Assembly: GCA_947449735.1 (NCBI GenBank)
Contig: CANFTB010000025.1
Span: forward strand, 1 to 64,000
DNA from: Chthoniobacteraceae bacterium
GTDB taxonomy: Bacteria > Verrucomicrobiota > Verrucomicrobiia > Chthoniobacterales > Chthoniobacteraceae
Reading direction: 5' to 3'
Length of the DNA stretch: 64,000 bases
Position 1 is the stretch's first letter; every line of letters begins with the position of its first letter. Positions 1 to 9,223 of this stretch are shown here, piece after piece. The position numbers and the translations under genes are program-made. Under the pieces are notes generated by a model. That model was not told where the DNA came from, made no database searches, and saw nothing but the letters and a program-made list of their open reading frames with translations.

Positions 1-35
1 AAAAAAACTCCACCTCTTTCGAGGTGGAGTTTTTG
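1..35 (-). terminator. Intrinsic terminator after flagellin gene 1
   Basis: An almost perfect hairpin with an 11-bp stem (AACTCCACCTC pairing with GAGGTGGAGTT) lies just downstream of the flagellin stop. Read on the minus strand the loop is GAAA, a GNRA tetraloop, followed by a run of T. The A-run on the other side means it could work in both directions. A near copy follows the second flagellin gene. Confidence 0.85.
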
Positions 36-72
36 AAGTTTAGCTTGAACCGAAGTCCACGCCTGAAAGCGA

Positions 73-879
73 CTACTGGAGAAGCTTGAGGGCGATCTGC
101 GAAGCGGCGTTGGCCTGGGACAGCATCGCTGCTCCGGACTGAACGAGAATGTTCGCGCGAGCAAGCTTCGTCGTTTCCGAGGCAACATCCACGTCGTAGA
201 TGCGGCTGTTGGCAGCTTCGAGATTGACCTTGTTCACGTTGAGGGAATCCAAAGCGAACTGCAGGCGGCTGGCCTGAGCACCATTGGTCGCCATCAATGT
301 AGCAAGTGCCTGAATTGCACCAGTCACCACGCTTGCGTTGCCGCCGGTCACTGCAGTCAGATCACTGGATGTCGTGTACACACCCAACAAGCCAGCCTGA
401 TGGATATTCATCGTCTGCGCACCGTCTTCGGAGAGGTACACAGTCAAATTCGCGCCAGCGCCACCGCTGAACAGGTTGATGCCGTTGAAAGCATCAGCGG
501 TCAGCTTGCCGAGTTCCTTGTAGAGATTGACGAACTCGGTGCTGTAGTTCGCAATGTCCGAGGAGGACTTCGTCACGTCCCCTGCCAGAGTGCCCAGTTC
601 GGACATCCGGTCCAGAACAGCGGCGGCGCTCTTCAAAGAGCCAGCCTGCGTCTGGAGGAACGAAAGGGCGTTAGATACGTTGACCGCAGATGCATCCGTC
701 CGCTTGATGGCGGCGGCGAGTTTCATGCTGACAGCGAGACCGCCGGCATCATCCGCAGGATTTGAGATGCGGGAACCGCTGGACAAGCGGGCGAGGCTCT
801 TCTGGAGAAGATCGCTCGACTTCGTGAGGTTCATCGAGGCGTACGACGCCGATGCGTTGGTGTTAATTACAACTGCCAT
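73..879 (-). CDS. fliC: Flagellin (short form, paralogue 1)
   Basis: Encodes a 268-residue flagellin, the filament subunit exported through the flagellar apparatus. The N-terminal D0/D1 region (residues 1-100) has the typical INTN start, the SLARLSSG helix motif and ADDAGGLAVS; the C-terminal D1/D0 helix carries SRIYDVDVA, LARANILVQSGAAMLSQAN and ends in LLQ. At 268 residues there is essentially no D2/D3 surface domain, so this is a minimal flagellin. The start is supported by an AAGGAAG ribosome-binding site five bases before the ATG. The protein is closely similar to the gene at 1563-2369, differing mainly in residues 115-195, so the pair is a tandem duplication. Large GT41 glycosyltransferase genes lie nearby and may modify its Ser/Thr residues (inference). 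Confidence 0.96.
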   Translation of the reverse strand: MAVVINTNASASYASMNLTKSSDLLQKSLARLSSGSRISNPADDAGGLAVSMKLAAAIKRTDASAVNVSNALSFLQTQAGSLKSAAAVLDRMSELGTLAGDVTKSSSDIANYSTEFVNLYKELGKLTADAFNGINLFSGGAGANLTVYLSEDGAQTMNIHQAGLLGVYTTSSDLTAVTGGNASVVTGAIQALATLMATNGAQASRLQFALDSLNVNKVNLEAANSRIYDVDVASETTKLARANILVQSGAAMLSQANAASQIALKLLQ

Positions 880-1489
880 ATTACTTCCTTGTTTTCAGTT
901 TGTTAGGCTAACGTCGGCCCGGCTGGGCACATGCACAACCACCCTTAGCCGACAATCCATAGATAACTGAGCCGCCGAATTTTGTTAAGACTTTTTTCGG
1001 AAAAAATTCCCGGCCGGCGCCCGGCAAATGCCTGACATCACACTAAAGCACTGACAATCAATATTTTAAAATAAAGCCAGCCAAGGTTCAGCCATCATAA
1101 ATCACCGGTGGAAAGCCCGCCCAAACTACCGGCGACATCACGGCGACTGGATCAAATTGATGTCATTCAGGCATCGGCTTGGAGCTTCTCCAGCAGCGAG
1201 GTCCGGCTCATTCGCCGAAATGTTCCGGCGGGCTCGACTGCGTTCATCTGTGTTCCACCGTGCTTTGGCTTCCACACAACCGAGGAACAGCAAAGATCCT
1301 GCTGCGCAGTTTCCGGCGCACCCACCCTTTCAATGGCTCGAATAATCCATGCGAATGACATTCCGTTGGTCGTTCGCCCATCCCAGCAGCTGAGCATTAA
1401 GACCTTCTTTGATGAAGCGCTCCATGTTTCGTCCCCTCCCCAGGCGCGCAGGTTCTTTTGCAAGATGTGCGCCCCGCCGGTCTCGCGAC
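880..1489. other. Flagellin intergenic region, no confident gene
   Basis: About 610 bases between the flagellin 1 start and the terminator of flagellin 2. The part up to about 1100 should hold the flagellin 1 promoter; I could not identify a convincing sigma-28 or sigma-54 site. On the minus strand a 31-codon ORF (1425 to 1330, beginning MERFIKEGLN) has a GGGAGGGGA sequence eight bases upstream of its ATG, and an overlapping ORF in another frame runs on to 1167 (ending LLEKLQADA). Together they could be a small gene or a frameshifted remnant. I do not recognise either product. Confidence 0.3.
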
Positions 1490-1524
1490 AAAAAAAACTC
1501 CACCCCTTTCGAGGTGGAGTTTTT
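1490..1524 (-). terminator. Intrinsic terminator after flagellin gene 2
   Basis: The same hairpin as at 1-35, with one base changed in the stem (ACCCC instead of ACCTC), the same GAAA loop on the minus strand and a T-run. The conservation of the terminator along with the coding region shows the duplication unit included the 3' end of the gene. Confidence 0.85.
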
Positions 1525-1562
1525 CAAGACTAGACCGGACTGAAGTCCGTGCCTGCAAGCGA

Positions 1563-2369
1563 CTACTGGAGAAGCTTGAGGGCGATCTGCGAAGCGGCGT
1601 TCGCCTGGGAGAGCATCGCTGCTCCGGACTGAACGAGGATGTTCGCGCGGGCGAGCTTCGTCGTTTCGGCTGCAACGTCCACGTCGTAGATACGGCTGTT
1701 GGCTGCTTCGAGGTTCACCTTGTTCACATTGAGCGAATCCAAAGCGAACTGCAGACGGCTGGCCTGTGCTCCGTTGGTTGCCATCAAGGTCGCGAGAGAC
1801 TGGATAGCACTCGTCGCCTTGCTGATGTTGGCGCCGGTAATATTGCCAAGAACCGTATTCGCAGCAAAAACGCTGGAAAGGTCTGCCTTGTGGATATTCA
1901 TCGTCTGCGCACCGTCTTCGGAGAGGTACACAGTCAAACTTCCGGTGCCACCTCCGCTGAAGAGACTGATTCCGTTGAAGGAATCTGAAGTCAGCTTGTA
2001 AAGCTCATTTGCCAGATTGGTGAACTCCGTGCTGTAGTTCTGGATGTCCGAAGAGGACTTCGTGACATCGCCAGCGAGCGTCCCGAGTTCGGACATCCGA
2101 TCCAGAACGGCTGCGGCGCTCTTCAAGGAACCCGCCTGCGTCTGCAGGAACGAAAGAGCATTGGACACGTTCACAGCGGAGGCGTCCGTGCGCTTGATCG
2201 AGGCCGCGAGCTTCAAGCTGACAGCGAGGCCGCCTGCATCGTCCGCAGGAGCGGAAATGCGGGAACCGCTGGACAGACGAGCGAGGCTCTTCTGAAGCAG
2301 GTCGCTCGACTTGGTGAGATTCATCGAGGCGTAGGACGCCGACCCGTTGGTATTGATGACAACTGCCAT
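1563..2369 (-). CDS. fliC: Flagellin (short form, paralogue 2)
   Basis: Encodes a second 268-residue flagellin with the same conserved termini as the neighbour at 73-879 (INTN start, SLARLSSGSRIS, the SRIYDVDVA and QSGAAMLSQAN segments, LLQ end). The centre, roughly residues 115-195, is the most divergent part and would form the exposed face of the filament; it is rich in Ser, Thr and Gly. The start follows an AAGGAAG ribosome-binding site nine bases before the ATG, and the 14 bases around that site are shared with the other flagellin. It has its own terminator, so the two genes can be expressed independently. No other flagellar structural gene is in the window. Confidence 0.96.
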   Translation of the reverse strand: MAVVINTNGSASYASMNLTKSSDLLQKSLARLSSGSRISAPADDAGGLAVSLKLAASIKRTDASAVNVSNALSFLQTQAGSLKSAAAVLDRMSELGTLAGDVTKSSSDIQNYSTEFTNLANELYKLTSDSFNGISLFSGGGTGSLTVYLSEDGAQTMNIHKADLSSVFAANTVLGNITGANISKATSAIQSLATLMATNGAQASRLQFALDSLNVNKVNLEAANSRIYDVDVAAETTKLARANILVQSGAAMLSQANAASQIALKLLQ

Positions 2370-2620
2370 ATTTTTACTTCCTTGTTTTTAGTGATTTACG
2401 TAACAACGCGGCACGAAAAAAAACGTCCGCTTACACACAATGCAACCAGACCCGGGGCTTGATGGCAAACTTTTTCATAAACCATGACTTTATGCTCAAC
2501 CTCGCCAACCTGACACTGGCTTCGGGTTGAGACATCCGATTCACAGACAAGCCGTTATTTTTGTTTTATTCGAGAGACCTTTTTGCGGGGAAAAGCCCTC
2601 GACCCAGCTGCCATAAGAAA

Positions 2621-4639
2621 ATGCACAACCCATCCGCCTCTATGTCCGACGATTTGATGGCCCTTCTCAGGCAAAAAAACTTCGCGTTTCTCAAGGCGGC
2701 ATGCGAGCGGATTATTCAGTCGCAGCCGCGGCAGTCTTTGCCTCACCATGCACTCGCTCTGATTTCCGCGTGGTCCGGACGGTTTGAAGATGCGGCGGCT
2801 CATCTCACAGAAAGCCTGCGTCCTCCCTGTCCGCCAGAGCCCTTCCTGCACCTAGCATATGTGCTTGGCCGGGGGCTCTCGGACTTCAACGGCGCGCAAA
2901 GGGTTCTGGAGACTGGCATATCACTGAACCCGTCCCATCCCGGCTTAACCGAGGCAAAACATCTGTTTTCAAATCCCGGGCCGGAGGATTGCGTGCAAGC
3001 TGTCGCGGCCGAGAGAAACCTGAAAATTAGAAACCTGGCCAGAGACCATCGCCTAGCCGGCCGCCTTCAAGATGCCGTCCAGATATTGCTCCAAGGACTA
3101 TTACAGACGCCCCTGGAAGCCGGCCTTCTCGAAGAATTCGGTCTTTGCAGACAGGCGGAGGGGATGCACGAGGAATCCTCAGGCTTTTTCCGAGCCCTCT
3201 CACGAGTCTCGCCAAAAAGCGCAGAGGCTTGGTGCCATCTTGGGGCCTCTCTTCTGGCTTGCGGTGATCCTGATGAAGCGGCCGTGGCGCTTCAAAAAGC
3301 AACACAGCTTCGTTCCAGATGGCATCTTCCATTCCGGCATCTCGCGATGGCACAGCTGCAAAAATCCGAACACGCAGCAGCGCTTTCCTCGTTGCAACAC
3401 TGCTGCCTCCTCGCCCCGGAAGACACGACTTCCTTGAGCCAATACCTGTTTTCCCTCAACTATCTGCCCTCTAGTTTGCAGGGCAACTTAACCGCTCTCT
3501 ACAGGTCGGCCGGAAACCGTTTCGGTCCTATCGGTTCACGCCCAACGCTGCCCAGTCCACTTCCAGAGCGGCTCAAAATCGGCTACGTTTCGGCAGACTT
3601 CTCCGACCACCCTGTCGCCTATTTTTTCGAACCATTGCTCGAACATCACGACAAAAAGTCCTTCGAACTTTTCGCCTACAACAACAGCCCGAAGATTGAT
3701 GTCACGACAAACCGATTCAAAGCTTTGTTCGATCACTGGAGAGATATTTGGACGCTGGCAGACCAATCACTACATGCGCAGATTCATAAAGATGGAATCC
3801 ATGTCCTGGTAGACCTTTCCGGACACACGCCTGGAAACCGGCTCAGGGTTTTTGGAAGCCGTCCGGCCCCCCTCCAGATCACAATGATCGGCTGCATGCA
3901 GACGACCGGGCTTCCATCAATGGATCTCAGGGTCACGGACCACTTCCTTGACCACGATTCCCGTGAAGAGCACGAATCCGAGGCGCCTCTTTTCATGGAT
4001 TCAGGTGCAGTGGTCTTCCGCCCGCCGGATGATGCCCCAGCGGTTGTTTCACCTCCCTGCTCAAGGGGAACTCGGTTCACCTTCGCCAGCCTGAACGACC
4101 CGGCAAAAATCACCCCGGAAACGCTGAGTTTGTGGGCTCGAATTCTGCTGGAGGCCCCCGACTCGGAGCTCCTCCTAGTCAGACGACCTGGATCCAGACT
4201 CAAAGACGCCCTGCAGGATCTGGGTGTCGCAGGACAAAGAATCCAAGAGCGGGGCTATGCGTCCCTCCATGCATACCTTACGATGCACGGCGAGGTGGAT
4301 CTCGCATTGGATCCGTTTCCTTACAACGGACTCACAGTCACCCTCATGGCCTGCTGGATGGGAGTTCCAACAGTCACCCTCACCGGCCAGACACCTCCTG
4401 CCAGGACGGCCGCCGGCGTGCTTTCTCGAATCGGACTGCACGAGTTCGTGTGCGCAACTCCCGACGACTATGCCGAGGTGGCTGCCAGAATGTTCGCGAA
4501 CCAAGAACATCTGGCGAATCTACGACAAAACCTGCGAAGCCGCACCAAAGCAGCATGGTGCGATGGCCGCCTTTACGCCGGCGAGTTTGAACGACAGGTT
4601 CGAGCGCATCTTCACGGCCTGCTGGCTCAACAGACTTAG
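2621..4639 (+). CDS. TPR/GT41 O-GlcNAc-transferase-like (SPINDLY-type) protein
   Basis: A 672-residue protein with TPR-like helical repeats over about residues 1-290 and a C-terminal glycosyltransferase family 41 domain (about 315-665). The GT41 start is seen as LKIGYVSADF; His330 in DFSDHP matches the conserved catalytic-region His of OGT, and Lys496 in LNDPAKITP matches the conserved UDP-binding Lys. The usual PGTTG segment reads CMQTTG here. GT41 enzymes transfer a sugar from a nucleotide sugar to Ser/Thr of proteins. There is no signal peptide, so it should be cytosolic, where flagellin subunits are made. The reading frame extends upstream to a TTG at 2561, but the ATG at 2621 (or 2642) is more likely. 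The flagellin genes run divergently, which suggests but does not prove that they are substrates. Confidence 0.88.
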   Translation: MHNPSASMSDDLMALLRQKNFAFLKAACERIIQSQPRQSLPHHALALISAWSGRFEDAAAHLTESLRPPCPPEPFLHLAYVLGRGLSDFNGAQRVLETGISLNPSHPGLTEAKHLFSNPGPEDCVQAVAAERNLKIRNLARDHRLAGRLQDAVQILLQGLLQTPLEAGLLEEFGLCRQAEGMHEESSGFFRALSRVSPKSAEAWCHLGASLLACGDPDEAAVALQKATQLRSRWHLPFRHLAMAQLQKSEHAAALSSLQHCCLLAPEDTTSLSQYLFSLNYLPSSLQGNLTALYRSAGNRFGPIGSRPTLPSPLPERLKIGYVSADFSDHPVAYFFEPLLEHHDKKSFELFAYNNSPKIDVTTNRFKALFDHWRDIWTLADQSLHAQIHKDGIHVLVDLSGHTPGNRLRVFGSRPAPLQITMIGCMQTTGLPSMDLRVTDHFLDHDSREEHESEAPLFMDSGAVVFRPPDDAPAVVSPPCSRGTRFTFASLNDPAKITPETLSLWARILLEAPDSELLLVRRPGSRLKDALQDLGVAGQRIQERGYASLHAYLTMHGEVDLALDPFPYNGLTVTLMACWMGVPTVTLTGQTPPARTAAGVLSRIGLHEFVCATPDDYAEVAARMFANQEHLANLRQNLRSRTKAAWCDGRLYAGEFERQVRAHLHGLLAQQT

Positions 4640-4722
4640 CAGTCCAAACGAGTTTAACCTTCGCTCCATCCGTTTGTCTCCTGTTGCAGTCGGTCCGCAA
4701 ATGGGACAAACTTGCCATCTGA

Positions 4723-7700
4723 ATGGCCACCCCAGCTGAAAGCCCCGAAGTTACAGATACCGTCCAACTTGATTCGCTCGTCCGCCGCCTAGGCGACCTT
4801 GCCGAGCCTGAACCCTCCAGCGATGAGGTGTTCCATTTTCTCTCAAACCTTCAAGATCCGGGCAAAAAAGAACTGCGAGTCCGACTTTTAGGGGCGGCTA
4901 GGGAGCGTAATCCCGACAATTGGTATTACGCCTGCTCATTGCTGCACGAGCTCAGGACGACATCCGGACATGAAAAAACATTGGAGCTGGCAAGAGTCCT
5001 CGCCCAGGGTGATCCAAAAGACGAGACGCACTGTTCGCTCATAGGAGAGGTCCTCGGCGGAGCCGAGATGCACGCTGAATCTGCGGAATTCCTGCAGCGC
5101 ATGACCTTGTCCCATCCGAAGGCAGCGCACCTCTACCATAACCTTGGAATCAGTTACCTTCGCCTGCGCAAGTTTCCAGAGGCACTCGAAGCCTTCAAGC
5201 GAGCCGTCGAATTGAAGCCCTACTCCGAACTGAGCCTCACCATGGCGGGCTCAGTTCTCAAAGAGCTTGGCAAGATTCCCGAAGCCCTGGAGTTCCATGG
5301 AGCCGCGAGCAGGATGAATCCAAAGTCCGCGCTCGTTCTATACAATCTTGGCAATGCACTGCAGGCACACGGGGAGCTTAAAGGAGCCCTCCAAGCTTAC
5401 AGCCAGGCCCTCGAGCTCAACCCGGATGGCGTGGATCTGCTCAACAACCTCTGCGGCGTTTTGATGCAGATGGACCTTTTCCACAAAGCAATCCCCCATC
5501 TCTTGCACCTGACCAAGCTCCGGGGAAACGCAGAACGCGATCTGGCACGGCTTTCCTTTGCGCTGCGGGAAGCAAACCGCCTTCAGGAGGCCCTCGATCT
5601 CGCAGAAATCGTCGTCCACCAGTCACCCAAGACACACACCTACCGCATCTTGCTCGGAGCCTGCCTCTCACGCATCGGCAGGGCGGAGGAAGCGCTTGTT
5701 CAGTACAAGAAAGCCATCGAGTTACAGCCAAACGACCTTGATGCCTACAAGTCTTTGGTTTACACCGCGAACTACCTGCCGTACGAAGATCCAAAGGAAC
5801 TCTTCGACTTCTACCGCAAGTACAGCGAACTGATAGAGAAGCCGCTGGAAAATTCGCGGTGTGAACACCAGGTGCCCGCCCCGTTTCCACGCAAACTGAG
5901 AGTGGGATACGTTTCCGGAGATTTCTGCCATCATCCGGTCACCACATTCATAGAGCCTGTTCTTCGCGAACACGATCGAGCCTCTTTCGAGGTTTTCTGC
6001 TACTATAACTTTGCCCGAGTCGATAGCACCACAGAACGGCTGAAAACGCTTCCCCTGCACTGGAGGGATGTCACGAACCTTTCAGACCAAGCGCTTTGCC
6101 GGCTCATTCAGACGGACCGTATCGATATCCTCGTGGATCTTTCCGGACACACCACCCGTAACCGTCTTCCTGCTTTCGCTCTCAAGCCTGCTCCGATTCA
6201 AGTCACCATGATCGGGTGCATGCAGACAACAGGACTGCGAGCCATAGACTACCGCATCTCGGACGCCTGGCTGGATCCAGAAGGAGAGAGCGAATCGCTT
6301 CACACAGAGTCGCTTGTTCGAATGAAAACGGGGGCGGTTTGTTTTATGCCGCATTCGAAGGCCCCGGCCACAGACCCGCTTCCTTGCCTGCAGGGCGCCC
6401 CTTTCACCTTCGGTTCCTACAATAATTTGGCAAAAGTGACCCCGAGCGTACTCGACCTCTGGAGCCGGGTGCTTCGCGCCGTTCCGGAAGCAAGAATGCA
6501 GGTCGTCGCCGATGGCGAAGAGCCCTTTCTTCGTGGCATGGAACAAAGAGGTATCCCCCGAGACCGCTTTCAGATTCTACGCCGCATGCCGGAGCCGGAG
6601 TACCTGAAGTCACATGGCTCGGTTGACCTGATACTCGATACCTTTCCTTTCAACGGTCTGACAGTTTCGATGAACGCCCTTTGGATGGGGGTTCCGTGCA
6701 TCACCCTGACGGGAAACACCTCCGCCAGCCGGGCAGGCGCGTGCCTGCTCTCCAGAGTCGGACTGGAGGAGTTTGTCGCACACACGCCAGAGCAATACGT
6801 AAAAATTGCCACACACTACGCACGCAACCCGCAAGTCCTCAGCCAGATCCGAACGGAACTCAGAGGTCGGATGACTCACGTGTGGGCCGACGCTTCGGCC
6901 TACACAAGGGAACTGGAGATGCACTTCCGCGACATGTGGAAATCCTTTTCTGGAGAGATTCCGACCGCTCCTCCTTCCTGCGCCATCGAAACGACTGACT
7001 TTGAGAAGCAGGCGGGCGCTCGTACAACGGAAGCAGTGACACCCACCCCGTCACAGCAGGATTCACCTTCCTGCCTGGCCGCCGGATCAAAATCCGACGC
7101 TTTGCCGAGAGACAAGGACCTGAGCGGATCAAACGCTGAAACCGAAGTAGAATGGCTGCAAACCGCCGTTTCAAAAATCACTGAGATTATTGATCCAACA
7201 GAGCTGCTTCAAACGACGATTCAACGCCTCAAGGATTCGGCAGTTCCGCTGTCCATCCTTCTGGCTCTCGAAGAGTCCTTACTCTCCAAAAGTGACACAC
7301 CAGGGGAGGCAAAGTGGAAAGCCATGGCTACATGTGGAGAGCTTTTTGCGACCCTCGACTACCCAGAACACGCCGACCGTTGTTTCAATCGCGTCGCGAA
7401 CAGTCCGACAAATGTCGAAGCATGGCCGTGGCTCGGACGCTGCCTTCTCCGGTCGAGGCGGGCTAAGGAGGCCCGGCGCGCATTCGAGATCGCCTGCGGC
7501 ATGGAGGATGTAAAACCCCACGCGACATTGGCCCTGGCATGCCTGCTGGCCGATGAAGGAGAAGCCGAAGAGGCGGAGCTTTGGTGCCGTCGGACCATCA
7601 GTCTTAGTCCCTCCGTTTGGGAAGCCTACCTCAACCTGGGGAACCTTCTATACAGGCGCGGAGAATTCCGTGAAGCGCTCCTGCTGGCTGAGCCAGCTAC

Positions 7701-9168
7701 ACGGTTTTCATCCGATCCGAAACTGCTTCTCAATCTGGCCGTCTATCAGGAAAAGTGCGGCGAATTTGAAGAGGCCATTATCTCGCTGTCAAAGGTCCTT
7801 GAGAAAATACCCGACTCCCCGGCCGCATTTTTGAACCTCGGCAACGCCCTGCTGTTTCTCGGGATGCCGAACGAAGCATTCTCCGCCTATCGCAAGGCGC
7901 GTCAGTACGAGCCTTCCAGCAACGACGTCTTCAGCAACCATCTCCATTCGATGAACTACCTTCCTGACTTAGATCAGGAGGACGCCATGGCGATGCACGC
8001 CGATTTCGCGAAGCAGTTTGAAACACCCCTGCTTCCCCACAAGCCGCACACCAATTCCCGCGATCCAAATCGCAGATTGAAGATCGCCTTCGTCTCCCCA
8101 GACTTCCGGACTCATTCCGTCTCCTACTTTATCGAGCCCATCTTAAAAAATCTCGACCGCAACGAGTTCGAGGTTTGGGGCATTCTTTCACACACCTGGA
8201 GGGACCACAAAACTGAACATCTCAAATCCCTTTGTGATCAGTGGATCGATGCGGGCTCGCTTAGTTATGAACAGCTCGCGGACCGTGTCCGCCAGGAGGA
8301 AATCGACATCTTCGTCGATCTTATATGCCATTCCGCAGGCTCTCGAATCCTGACCTTTGTCCGAAAGCCCGCCCCGGTGCAGATCACCATGATCGGCATG
8401 CAGCAAACCTCAGGCATCCAGTCGATGGACTACCGCGTGACGGACGCATTCATGGACCCTCCGGGCATGACAGAGCGGCTCCATACCGAGGAACTCATGA
8501 GACTTCCTCTCGGCTTTGCCTTCGAACCGCCAAAGCCTTCTCCCCCCATTGCCGCGCTTCCTGCTCTTAAAAACGGGTACATCACCTTCGGCTCGTTCAA
8601 CAATTTTGCCAAGGCCAACGCGTACGTTTTGGAGGCATGGGCCGAAATTCTTCACCAGGTTCCCAACAGCAGACTCGTCGCTGTGGTTCCGAAGGGCACC
8701 ACTTTCGAGGCCTTCATGCAGGCCAAAAATATCGCTCCCGAACGAATCATCAGAAGCGAGCGAAAGTCCCACGACGCCTATTTGCACCTGCACGATCCGA
8801 TCGACTTCGCGCTAGACTGCTTTCCTTTCGGCGGATTGACAGTCTCCGCTTTTGCCGCATGGATGGGCGTGCCCACCATGACCGTCGCCGGCAACACGCC
8901 CTGCGCCCGTGCCGGAGCCTCCCTGCAGCATTCGCTGGGACTCGACGACTTCATCGCAAAAGACCCGCAGGAGTTTGTCCAAAAAGCGGTCGCCCTGACA
9001 AAAGACCTCTCCTACCTCGCCTCCGTGCGGGCTTCCATGCGGGAGAGAATGGCCGTGCAACTCACTAATGGTGAGGCTTTTTCCCAGTCCTTCGGAGCGG
9101 AACTGCGCAAAGCATGGAAGCGCTGGTGCAACGGCGAAGCCAGAATCGTCACCCCGCTTGGATCCTGA
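4723..9168 (+). CDS. Double TPR-GT41 protein: two fused SPINDLY/OGT modules
   Basis: A 1481-residue protein made of two consecutive TPR + GT41 units. Module 1: TPRs over about 60-360 and GT41 over about 390-740, with His404 (DFCHHP), Lys571 (NNLAKVTP) and CMQTTG. A Ser/Thr/Pro-rich linker of about 70 residues follows (740-810). Module 2: TPRs over about 850-1090 and GT41 over about 1115-1470, with His1131 (DFRTHS), Lys1297 (NNFAKANA) and MQQTSG. Both active-site landmarks are kept in each half, so both may be active. It lies 83 bases after the single-module gene and on the same strand, so the genes are probably co-expressed. The likely role is cytosolic Ser/Thr O-glycosylation of proteins, with the nearby flagellins the obvious candidates (inference from location). 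No frameshift or stop separates the modules. Confidence 0.88.
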   Translation: MATPAESPEVTDTVQLDSLVRRLGDLAEPEPSSDEVFHFLSNLQDPGKKELRVRLLGAARERNPDNWYYACSLLHELRTTSGHEKTLELARVLAQGDPKDETHCSLIGEVLGGAEMHAESAEFLQRMTLSHPKAAHLYHNLGISYLRLRKFPEALEAFKRAVELKPYSELSLTMAGSVLKELGKIPEALEFHGAASRMNPKSALVLYNLGNALQAHGELKGALQAYSQALELNPDGVDLLNNLCGVLMQMDLFHKAIPHLLHLTKLRGNAERDLARLSFALREANRLQEALDLAEIVVHQSPKTHTYRILLGACLSRIGRAEEALVQYKKAIELQPNDLDAYKSLVYTANYLPYEDPKELFDFYRKYSELIEKPLENSRCEHQVPAPFPRKLRVGYVSGDFCHHPVTTFIEPVLREHDRASFEVFCYYNFARVDSTTERLKTLPLHWRDVTNLSDQALCRLIQTDRIDILVDLSGHTTRNRLPAFALKPAPIQVTMIGCMQTTGLRAIDYRISDAWLDPEGESESLHTESLVRMKTGAVCFMPHSKAPATDPLPCLQGAPFTFGSYNNLAKVTPSVLDLWSRVLRAVPEARMQVVADGEEPFLRGMEQRGIPRDRFQILRRMPEPEYLKSHGSVDLILDTFPFNGLTVSMNALWMGVPCITLTGNTSASRAGACLLSRVGLEEFVAHTPEQYVKIATHYARNPQVLSQIRTELRGRMTHVWADASAYTRELEMHFRDMWKSFSGEIPTAPPSCAIETTDFEKQAGARTTEAVTPTPSQQDSPSCLAAGSKSDALPRDKDLSGSNAETEVEWLQTAVSKITEIIDPTELLQTTIQRLKDSAVPLSILLALEESLLSKSDTPGEAKWKAMATCGELFATLDYPEHADRCFNRVANSPTNVEAWPWLGRCLLRSRRAKEARRAFEIACGMEDVKPHATLALACLLADEGEAEEAELWCRRTISLSPSVWEAYLNLGNLLYRRGEFREALLLAEPATRFSSDPKLLLNLAVYQEKCGEFEEAIISLSKVLEKIPDSPAAFLNLGNALLFLGMPNEAFSAYRKARQYEPSSNDVFSNHLHSMNYLPDLDQEDAMAMHADFAKQFETPLLPHKPHTNSRDPNRRLKIAFVSPDFRTHSVSYFIEPILKNLDRNEFEVWGILSHTWRDHKTEHLKSLCDQWIDAGSLSYEQLADRVRQEEIDIFVDLICHSAGSRILTFVRKPAPVQITMIGMQQTSGIQSMDYRVTDAFMDPPGMTERLHTEELMRLPLGFAFEPPKPSPPIAALPALKNGYITFGSFNNFAKANAYVLEAWAEILHQVPNSRLVAVVPKGTTFEAFMQAKNIAPERIIRSERKSHDAYLHLHDPIDFALDCFPFGGLTVSAFAAWMGVPTMTVAGNTPCARAGASLQHSLGLDDFIAKDPQEFVQKAVALTKDLSYLASVRASMRERMAVQLTNGEAFSQSFGAELRKAWKRWCNGEARIVTPLGS

Positions 9169-9223
9169 CGGGAAATCCCATTCCTTTCACAGCTCCGTTT
9201 TCACAGCCCTTCAATAGGCGGTG

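Noticed and set aside
1070..1100. Sigma-54-like TGGC-N-TGGC site upstream of flagellin 1
   Set aside because: The -12 element departs from TTGC and it would leave a leader of about 190 bases; the second flagellin lacks a matching site.
2370..2470. Sigma-28-like TAAG...GCCG pairs upstream of the flagellins
   Set aside because: Spacing and the last bases of the -10 do not fit the consensus, and spacing differs between the two genes.
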